Source: an uncultured Collinsella sp.
GTDB taxonomy: Bacteria > Actinomycetota > Coriobacteriia > Coriobacteriales > Coriobacteriaceae
Assembly (NCBI GenBank): GCA_900765185.1
Contig: CAAFQT010000079.1
Span: 1-16,732, forward strand
Length of the DNA: 16,732 bases
Direction: 5' to 3'
Shown in pieces: positions 12,007-16,732 of this stretch; the stretch's first letter is position 1, and each line of letters begins with the position of its first letter. The notes beneath the pieces were generated by a model, which worked only from the letters and a program-made list of their open reading frames with translations, was not told the origin of the DNA and searched no databases. Made by a program: the position numbers and the translations under genes.

Positions 12007-12987
12007 CTACTCGTCCAGAGCGGAAAGGTCGATGCCTAGGGCCTCGGCCATCTCGTCGTTCTTGACGACGACCAGGTCCTTGCTCGAGAGGTGCTTGATC
12101 GGCATATCCTCGGGCTTGGCCTCGCCCTTCAGGATCTTAACGGCCATCTCGCCCGCGGCGTAGCCCAGGTCCTTATAGTTGATGGAGAGGGTGAACAGGC
12201 CGCCGGCCATGCACATACCCTTCTCGCCGGTCACGAAGGGGAGCTTATTCTCCTTGCAGATCTGGCCGACCTGCGAAGCGCCCGCGGCGATGGTGTTGTC
12301 AGTGGGGGAGTACAGCGCGTCGACCTTGCCCACGGCAGACTCGACGACGGACTGAATCTCGTTGGAGCTCGAGACGGTGAAGTCAGTGTACTCGAGGCCC
12401 AGCTTGTCGAGCTCCTTCTTGGCGGCCTTGATCTGGACGTCGGAGTTGGACTCGGCGGTGCAGTAGAGCAGGCCGACCTTTTTAACGTCGGGCAGGACCT
12501 TCTGCATCATCTCGAGCTGCTCGGCGACCGGGGTGAGGTCGGAAGCACCCGTGACGTTGGTGCCGGGCTTGTCGTTGTCCTGGACCAGGCCGGAGGCGGC
12601 GTAGTCGGTGATGGCACAGCCCACGATGGGGATATCGGCCGTGGCGCCGGCGGCAGCCTGCGCGGCGGGCGTGGCGATGGCATAGATCAGGTCGACGCCG
12701 TCGCCTACGAACTTGTCGGCGATGGACTTACACGTGGACTGGTCGTTCTGGGCGTTCTTCTGATCGATCTTGACCTTGAGACCGCTTTTCTTGATGGCCT
12801 TGACAAAGCCGTCGTTGGCGGCGTCGAGTGCGGAGTGCTCGGTGAGCTGCAGAACGCCGACGGTGTAGTCGGAACCGGCGGCAGCAGAGCCGGAGCCAGA
12901 GTTGCCGCCGCATCCGGCGAGCGGAGCGAGCGCGAGCAGGCCGGCAGAGACCAGAAGGCTCCTGCGGCTGATGGTGATGTCCTTCAT
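12007..12987 (-). CDS. ABC transporter substrate-binding lipoprotein (PF04392, TrpX-like)
   Basis: The extracellular receptor of the importer. From 12987 it is 326 residues. The N terminus ISRRSLLVSAGLLALAPLAGC has a twin-arginine pair (R8-R9) and a lipobox LAGC with Cys26, suggesting export, possibly by Tat, and lipid anchoring. A Ser/Gly/Ala linker (27-38) leads to the binding fold: VGVLQLTEHSALDAANDGF, then ATPAAQAAAGATADIPIVG, VTGASDLTPVAEQLEMM and GLLYCTAESNSDVQ. These are hallmarks of the ABC_sub_bind family. Relatives include tryptophan transporters (TrpX) of streptococci, but many others have unknown ligands, so the substrate stays open. GGGGG (12995-12999) seven bases upstream supports the start; the longer frame to 13035 would mask the signal peptide. 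A promoter is visible upstream. Confidence 0.92.
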   Translation of the reverse strand: MKDITISRRSLLVSAGLLALAPLAGCGGNSGSGSAAAGSDYTVGVLQLTEHSALDAANDGFVKAIKKSGLKVKIDQKNAQNDQSTCKSIADKFVGDGVDLIYAIATPAAQAAAGATADIPIVGCAITDYAASGLVQDNDKPGTNVTGASDLTPVAEQLEMMQKVLPDVKKVGLLYCTAESNSDVQIKAAKKELDKLGLEYTDFTVSSSNEIQSVVESAVGKVDALYSPTDNTIAAGASQVGQICKENKLPFVTGEKGMCMAGGLFTLSINYKDLGYAAGEMAVKILKGEAKPEDMPIKHLSSKDLVVVKNDEMAEALGIDLSALDE

Positions 12988-13050
12988 ATCGTTACCCCCA
13001 GTATAGAAATGGCTGGAAACACTGCACTCAAACAAAGTACAAGTGGCTCT

Positions 13051-13078
13051 ATAGTAGCGCCGATGTCCATTTTTACAA
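13051..13078 (-). promoter_or_regulatory. Promoter of the binding-protein gene
   Basis: On the minus strand TTGTAA (13073-13078) is 16 bases from TACTAT (13051-13056). Transcription would start near 13044, leaving a leader of about 57 bases. That is too short for a T-box, and none is seen. Confidence 0.5.
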
Positions 13079-13146
13079 TAACCTGGCGGGTTTTTTAATA
13101 CAGAACCGGATGGGCGGCATGAGTGGTCGATGTGCGGTGGAGGGTC

Positions 13147-13932
13147 TTATGCAGCGGAGGCAGCGTCGTCCTCGTCGAGGGCGGCGAAGAGCTTCTTGCC
13201 GTCGAGGAGACGCGTGGTGACGTTTCTCATGCGGCCAATCTCTACGGTACGCAGCGTGTCATCGGCGCCTCGGGCGTCATAGACCGTTCCCAGCAAATAC
13301 GAGATGCCGTCCCGTTGCTTGATGGCAAAGGGCCGGAGTGTCATCCGTGCCACTTCGACCTCTCCACGTGCCGTGACGCTTGAAATATCAAAACTCACCG
13401 TGGTTCCGTGGTCGATGGCCTGCTCGATGAGCTCGCAGGTGTCGATGCGCTTAACGGGCGTGCGCGTGGTCTTGGTGGATTTGCTGCCGGCGCTTGGAGC
13501 AGGCTCGGGCGCATCGAGGTAGCCGCGAACGTCGGCACTCGCCATGGCGACCAAGTGCTGCGCCATGCTTTTTCGAATGGCGATGGGCGTAGAGCGGTTG
13601 CGCATGACCATGCCGTGGAGCCGGATGATCTCTTCGTCGGCGAGCGGACGGGTCAAGAGCCGATACCCCACGCCGCGCTTGTACTCAATTTCGTATCCGG
13701 CATGGCGAAGTGCGGAGATGGCGGTGTAGATGCTGCGCCGCGCCGCCGAGATGGGCATGCGGGCGGGGTCGTCGGGATGGGCGAGGCGCCGGATCAACTC
13801 ATCGGAAAGCATGGCCTTGTCCTCGCCGGTGTTCTCGCTTAATAGTTGCAGGATGCGAACGGCGCGATAGGCTGCCATCGACGCGGCGCCCCTCGTCGTG
13901 GTCTCGTAAGTTTCAACAGCGGTTTCGGTCAT
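13147..13932 (-). CDS. WYL-domain transcriptional regulator
   Basis: A 261-residue DNA-binding regulator. The N terminus (about 20-95) is a winged helix-turn-helix with RAVRILQLLSE, then ARRSIYTAISALRHAGYEIEYKR and the wing GVGYRLL. After a Ser/Thr/Pro linker (140-160) the C-terminal part (165-245) resembles a WYL ligand domain: MTLRPFAIKQRDGISYLLGTVYD, then LRTVEIGRM. The canonical Trp-Tyr-Leu motif itself is degenerate, so the WYL call rests on layout. The start is ATG 13932, ten bases after AGGA (13943-13946); a GTG at 13941 is too close. It precedes the ABC binding-protein gene on the same strand and could control it. A spaced inverted repeat upstream (14050-14112) is a possible binding site. 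The ligand is unknown. Confidence 0.82.
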   Translation of the reverse strand: MTETAVETYETTTRGAASMAAYRAVRILQLLSENTGEDKAMLSDELIRRLAHPDDPARMPISAARRSIYTAISALRHAGYEIEYKRGVGYRLLTRPLADEEIIRLHGMVMRNRSTPIAIRKSMAQHLVAMASADVRGYLDAPEPAPSAGSKSTKTTRTPVKRIDTCELIEQAIDHGTTVSFDISSVTARGEVEVARMTLRPFAIKQRDGISYLLGTVYDARGADDTLRTVEIGRMRNVTTRLLDGKKLFAALDEDDAASAA

Positions 13933-14049
13933 GGTGCCCACGTCCTTTCCGTTTTGGGTGGCGACGGTATGGAGCCTAGGACGCGGGGCTTTCCCAGGGG
14001 CGCGGGGCGCTCTGGGCGGTCGGTAGTCGTCGGCAAACGGCGGATCGAG

Positions 14050-14112
14050 TTTTCAACAGCCTTGCTCGACTGACCAAAAACTTGCCAAAAGCTTGACGGA
14101 TGCTGTTGAAAA
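14050..14112. repeat. Widely spaced perfect inverted repeat upstream of the WYL-type regulator
   Basis: TTTTCAACAGC (14050-14060) recurs as its exact reverse complement GCTGTTGAAAA (14102-14112), 41 bases apart. A third copy, TTTCAACAGC, lies at 13911-13920 inside the start of the regulator gene. It could be a looping operator. The right arm overlaps the T-tail of the asnS terminator. Confidence 0.5.
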
Positions 14113-14144
14113 AAGCGTCTCTCGACCGATGTCGAGAGACGCTT
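14109..14144 (-). terminator. Rho-independent terminator of asnS
   Basis: AAGCGTCTCTCGAC (14113-14126) pairs perfectly with GTCGAGAGACGCTT (14131-14144) around a four-base loop. On the minus strand the stem is followed by TTTT, after the TT of its own arm. It lies about 46 bases after the asnS stop. Confidence 0.93.
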
Positions 14145-14190
14145 GTGCGATGAGCGTTGGCGTGTGGCGATGCGAGCTAGCGTCCGACGA

Positions 14191-15594
14191 TTAGAAGTCG
14201 GCGTTGCCCACGGTGCGCGGGTGCGGCAGGACGTCGCGGATGTTGCCCACGCCGGTCAGATACATCACCAAGCGCTCGAAGCCCAGACCGTAGCCGGCGT
14301 GCTTGCAGGAACCGTAGCGGCGCAGGTCAAGGTAGTACTTGTACTGCTCGGGATTCATGCCCAGGTCCTTGATGCGGGCCTCGAGCAGATCCAGGCGCTC
14401 CTCGCGCTGGGAGCCACCGATGATCTCGCCGATACCCGGCACCAGGCAGTCGGCGGCGGCGACGGTCTTGCCGTCCTCGTTCATGCGCATGTAGAACGCC
14501 TTGATCTCTGCCGGGTAGTCGGTTACGAAGGTCGGGCGCTTAAAGTGCTCCTCGGTCAGGAAGCGCTCGTGCTCGGTCTGCAGGTCGATGCCCCAGCTGA
14601 CGGGGTAATCAAACTGGTGGCCAGCAGCGACGGCCTGCTCCAGGATCTCGACGGCCTCGGTGTAGGTAACGCGGGCAAAGTCGGAATTTGCCACGTGGTC
14701 CAGGCGCTCGATCAGGCCCTTGTCCACAAACTTGTTGAGCATGTTGAGCTCATCGGGGCAGGTGGCCATAACGTCCTTAAGGACATACTTGAGCATGGCC
14801 TCGGCGTTATCCATGTAGTCGTTCAGATCGGCAAAGGCCATCTCGGGCTCGATCATCCAAAACTCAGCAGCGTGGCGCGTGGTGTTGGAGTTTTCGGCGC
14901 GGAAGGTGGGGCCAAAGGTGTACACGTCGCCAAAGGCCATGGCAAAGTTCTCGGCATTGAGCTGGCCGGACACGGTCAGGCTCGCATGCTTGCCAAAGAA
15001 GTCCTGGCTCCAGTCGACCTCGCCGGACTCGGTGAGGGGCGGATTTTTGGGGTCGAGCGTGGTCACGCGGAACATCTCGCCGGCGCCCTCGCAGTCACTC
15101 GTGGTGATGATGGGGGTGTTGACGTAGACAAAGCCCTGCTCCTGGAAGAAGCGGTGGATGGCGGCAGCCGCGACAGAGCGGATGCGGAACACGGCGCGGA
15201 ACAGGTTGGTGCGCGGGCGCAGGTGCTGCTGGGTGCGCAGGAACTCGACGGTTGCGCGCTTCTTCTGCAGCGGGTAATCCGGGGCGCTGACGCCCTCGAC
15301 CTCGATGGAGGTGGCAGAAAGCTCGAAAGGCTGGGGCGCATCGGGGGTCAGCTTGACAGTGCCGGTGCAAATGAGTGCGGCCGAAACGTTTTGGTGGGCG
15401 ATCTCGTCGTAGTTGTCGAGTGCCTCGCGGTTCATGACGACCTGCAAGTCGCGGAAGCAGCTGCCGTCGTTGAGCGTAACAAAGCCAAAGTTCTTCATGT
15501 CGCGGACGGACTTGACCCAGCCGGCGACGGTGACGGTCTGGCCGCCGAGCGACTCGGCGTCGGCATAGAGCTGCGCGATTTTGGTGCGGTTCAC
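14191..15594 (-). CDS. asnS: Asparaginyl-tRNA synthetase
   Basis: Class II synthetase that charges tRNA-Asn with asparagine. From the GTG at 15594 it has 467 residues, almost identical to the typical AsnRS length. The N-terminal OB fold (about 20-105) contains VAGWVKSVRDMKNFGFVTLNDG. The catalytic domain carries FRAENSNTTRHAAEFWMIEPE (motif 2, 231-251) and GYGLGFERLVMYLTGV (motif 3, 434-449), and ends HPRTVGNADF, which distinguishes AsnRS from AspRS. GGGAGG (15599-15604) lies four bases before the GTG; upstream in-frame ATGs (15606, 15630) lack ribosome binding sites. Its presence implies direct Asn-tRNA formation rather than only the amidotransferase route. A TAGAAT -10-like box lies upstream near 15640, without a good -35 box. 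Confidence 0.95.
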   Translation of the reverse strand: MNRTKIAQLYADAESLGGQTVTVAGWVKSVRDMKNFGFVTLNDGSCFRDLQVVMNREALDNYDEIAHQNVSAALICTGTVKLTPDAPQPFELSATSIEVEGVSAPDYPLQKKRATVEFLRTQQHLRPRTNLFRAVFRIRSVAAAAIHRFFQEQGFVYVNTPIITTSDCEGAGEMFRVTTLDPKNPPLTESGEVDWSQDFFGKHASLTVSGQLNAENFAMAFGDVYTFGPTFRAENSNTTRHAAEFWMIEPEMAFADLNDYMDNAEAMLKYVLKDVMATCPDELNMLNKFVDKGLIERLDHVANSDFARVTYTEAVEILEQAVAAGHQFDYPVSWGIDLQTEHERFLTEEHFKRPTFVTDYPAEIKAFYMRMNEDGKTVAAADCLVPGIGEIIGGSQREERLDLLEARIKDLGMNPEQYKYYLDLRRYGSCKHAGYGLGFERLVMYLTGVGNIRDVLPHPRTVGNADF

Positions 15595-15598
15595 GTAT

Positions 15599-15604
15599 CC
15601 TCCC
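15599..15604 (-). promoter_or_regulatory. Ribosome binding site deciding the GTG start of asnS
   Basis: GGGAGG on the minus strand, four bases before GTG 15594. It overlaps the region just after the alternative ATG at 15606, so that ATG cannot use it. Confidence 0.7.
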
Positions 15605-15703
15605 ATAACGGTTGAATGATAGTTATCCATACAGTTCGATATTCTAGCAGCTCGGCTCATTTGGGCTATACAGATAAGGCATTGGCGGGATGGTTTTCAA
15701 ACG

Positions 15704-15737
15704 AAAAGCGCCCGCGGCCAAATGGTCGCGGGCGCTT
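15704..15737 (-). terminator. Terminator of the PTS EIIA gene
   Basis: AAGCGCCCGCG (15706-15716) pairs perfectly with CGCGGGCGCTT (15727-15737), extended by a wobble and two more pairs. The minus-strand tail reads TTCGTTTG after the final TT of the arm. It lies about 38 bases after the EIIA stop. Confidence 0.88.
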
Positions 15738-15774
15738 GGCGTGGTGCCTTTTGGCTGTGTGGTGCGGGACTTGG

Positions 15775-16338
15775 CTACTTGGTCTTGGCAACCAGCAGCG
15801 GGTCGCCCAGCTTGACGAGCGGGTTGCCGCCGATAAGCGTTCCGGACTCGCCGACATGGTCGATGCTCTTAAGACGGTCGAGCTCGGAGACGATGACGGT
15901 CACGATGTCCTCGTGGCCGGCGGCCTTAATGGCCTCGCGGTCGAAGCTGATGAGCGGCTGGCCCGCCTTGACCACATCGCCCATCTCGACAAAGCGGGCA
16001 AAACCCTTGCCGTTCATTTCCACGGTGCCCAGGCCAACATGGATGAACACGCGAAGACCGTCCTCGGTAATCATGCCAATGGAGTGGTTGGTGACGGTGG
16101 TGGCGCCGATGCGGCCGTTGGCGGGCGCATAGATGGTGCCGGTAATGGGCTCGATGCCATAGCCCTGGCCAAGCATGCCCGAGGCGATCGTCTCGTCGGG
16201 AACCTCGTCCAGGTTGACGAGCACGCCGTTGACGGGGGCATAGATGACGCCTTCGCGGGTGGCGAAGCTTGCTGCGGGCGGAACGGACGCCTCGCCGGTC
16301 GAGGTGAAGGTGGACTTAAGCGAATCGAGCAGACCCAT
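15775..16338 (-). CDS. PTS glucose-type EIIA component (Crr-like)
   Basis: A soluble phosphocarrier of the sugar phosphotransferase system that accepts phosphate from HPr and passes it to an EIIB domain. The 187-residue protein shows the EIIA-Glc fold: APVNGVLVNLDEVPD (34-48), GIEPITGTIYAPANGRI (61-77), H85 in NHSIGM and the phosphorylated H100 in FIHVGLGTVEMNGKGF. It ends GDPLLVAKTK. The start at 16338 has GGAGG (16344-16348) five bases upstream; the longer frame to 16419 runs through this site and the operator. No EIIB or EIIC gene is in the window, so it stands alone and may serve several permeases or regulate them. A promoter and a LacI-type palindrome are visible upstream, indicating sugar-dependent control. 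Confidence 0.93.
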   Translation of the reverse strand: MGLLDSLKSTFTSTGEASVPPAASFATREGVIYAPVNGVLVNLDEVPDETIASGMLGQGYGIEPITGTIYAPANGRIGATTVTNHSIGMITEDGLRVFIHVGLGTVEMNGKGFARFVEMGDVVKAGQPLISFDREAIKAAGHEDIVTVIVSELDRLKSIDHVGESGTLIGGNPLVKLGDPLLVAKTK

Positions 16339-16385
16339 AGTTGCCTCCAACTTAAATAGGCGCATATCGCGCGTTTGGTTTGCCG

Positions 16386-16395
16386 GAAACGTTTC
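16386..16395. promoter_or_regulatory. LacI-family-type operator in the EIIA leader
   Basis: GAAACGTTTC is a perfect ten-base palindrome with the central CG typical of LacI/GalR-family operators. A second palindrome, CACATGTG (16395-16402), abuts it. Both lie downstream of the predicted start of transcription, where a bound repressor would block elongation. Confidence 0.55.
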
Positions 16396-16426
16396 ACATG
16401 TGTTTCGCGGCTTGGTCAACGCCCCT

Positions 16427-16455
16427 ATTTTACGCTGCTCAACGATACCTCTGAA
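16427..16455 (-). promoter_or_regulatory. Promoter of the EIIA gene
   Basis: On the minus strand TTCAGA (16450-16455) is 17 bases from TAAAAT (16427-16432), a five-of-six -10 match. The start would be near 16420, giving a leader of about 80 bases that contains the LacI-type palindrome. Confidence 0.5.
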
Positions 16456-16466
16456 CTGGGATTATG

Positions 16467-16476
16467 TGATATATCA
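16467..16476. promoter_or_regulatory. Palindrome upstream of the hydrolase gene
   Basis: TGATATATCA is a perfect ten-base palindrome. It sits inside a wider AACTG (16454-16458) / CAGTT (16475-16479) inverted repeat. Another inverted repeat, GAAACT/AGTTTC (16485-16507), follows. These may be binding sites in the divergent EIIA-hydrolase spacer; no clear plus-strand promoter was found. Confidence 0.35.
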
Positions 16477-16581
16477 GTTGGAGGGAAACTTATTGCCGGA
16501 GAGTTTCTACGTCCTGCACCCAACTGGGGTACGCTTAGATGCGAAAAAAGAGTGCGCAAAATTTGCGCGAAGGGAGCACAT

Positions 16582-16732
16582 ATGATTGTCGAGAACCATG
16601 CGCTGTGGGGCGAGGAGCCGACCGAGGATTATCCGGCGACCTTTACGTATCTGGGTGCCGAGCCGCTGCCCGATAAACCGAATGGCCGCCGCCCCGCGGT
16701 GATCATCTGCGGCGGAGGCGGGTTTACGCATA
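16582..16732 (+). CDS. Alpha/beta-hydrolase (esterase-like), truncated by the window end
   Basis: Only the first 50 codons are present. The product starts MIVENHALWGEEPTEDYPAT and reaches RPAVIICGGGGFTH. The strand followed by GGGGF is the oxyanion-hole region of acetyl-xylan-esterase/lipase-like alpha/beta-hydrolases (HGGG-type), with the catalytic Ser, Asp and His lying beyond the edge. There is no signal peptide, so a cytoplasmic esterase or deacetylase acting on imported carbohydrate is likely, but the substrate cannot be judged. AAGGGAG (16570-16576) lies five bases before the ATG. It is divergent from the PTS EIIA gene across 243 bases. Confidence 0.75.
   Translation, partial: MIVENHALWGEEPTEDYPATFTYLGAEPLPDKPNGRRPAVIICGGGGFTH

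Noticed and set aside
12988..13050. T-box or tryptophan leader before the TrpX-like gene
   Set aside because: The predicted leader is only about 57 bases with no T-box core, antiterminator or Trp-rich leader peptide.
12091..13098. Open frame of 335 codons antisense to the ABC binding-protein gene
   Set aside because: The opposite strand encodes a clear lipoprotein with lipobox; the antisense product has low-complexity Gly/Val/Asp/Leu composition typical of shadows.
14143..15615. Open frame of 490 codons antisense to asnS
   Set aside because: asnS has all class II motifs and the correct length; the antisense frame shows no recognisable domain and no start signal.
15623..15631. DnaA-box-like TTATCCATA upstream of asnS
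   Set aside because: It is a single near-match without a cluster, an AT-rich unwinding region or dnaA/dnaN nearby, so no origin is supported.

Overview
The window looks like a chromosomal segment of a Coriobacteriia actinobacterium, most likely Collinsella or a close relative. The reasons are GC-rich codon use with many short AT-rich leaders, an actinobacterial LAxTG-type wall anchor, a tuf-rpmG-tRNA(Trp)-secE-nusG-rplK-rplA order, and the general look of the proteins. This assignment is inference; no database search was possible.

Region 1 (1-4240, plus strand) is a translation and transcription block: the 3' end of a tRNA, tuf with its own terminator, then a promoter followed by rpmG, tRNA-Trp, secE, nusG, rplK and rplA, closed by a strong terminator. 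rplJ and rplL do not follow rplA here.

Region 2 (4254-16338, minus strand) runs the other way. Listed in transcription order (right to left) it holds: a glucose-type PTS EIIA with a LacI-type palindrome in its leader; asnS; a WYL-type regulator; a TrpX-like ABC importer (Tat-type lipoprotein, permease, ATPase); a wall-anchored 5'-nucleotidase; a small MscS channel; and a two-gene operon. That operon joins a cytoplasmic ParB-like/BMP fusion protein to a metallophosphoesterase by a 4-base ATGA overlap.

Region 3 (16582 to the end, plus strand) is the first 50 codons of an alpha/beta-hydrolase, divergent from the PTS gene.

The least conventional content is in region 2. The BMP fold normally binds nucleosides outside the cell, but here it has no export signal and carries an N-terminal ParB-like domain, so it may act as an internal nucleoside sensor. 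A surface 5'-nucleotidase lies two genes away. Four intergenic hairpins with varying arms share a constant TGTCCC-like core, and in three of them the stop codon of the upstream minus-strand gene is built into the arm. I saw no insertion sequence, CRISPR array, rRNA or replication origin. No gene-free stretch exceeds 300 bases; the longest, 1319-1597, holds the tuf terminator, an imperfect inverted repeat and the rpmG promoter.
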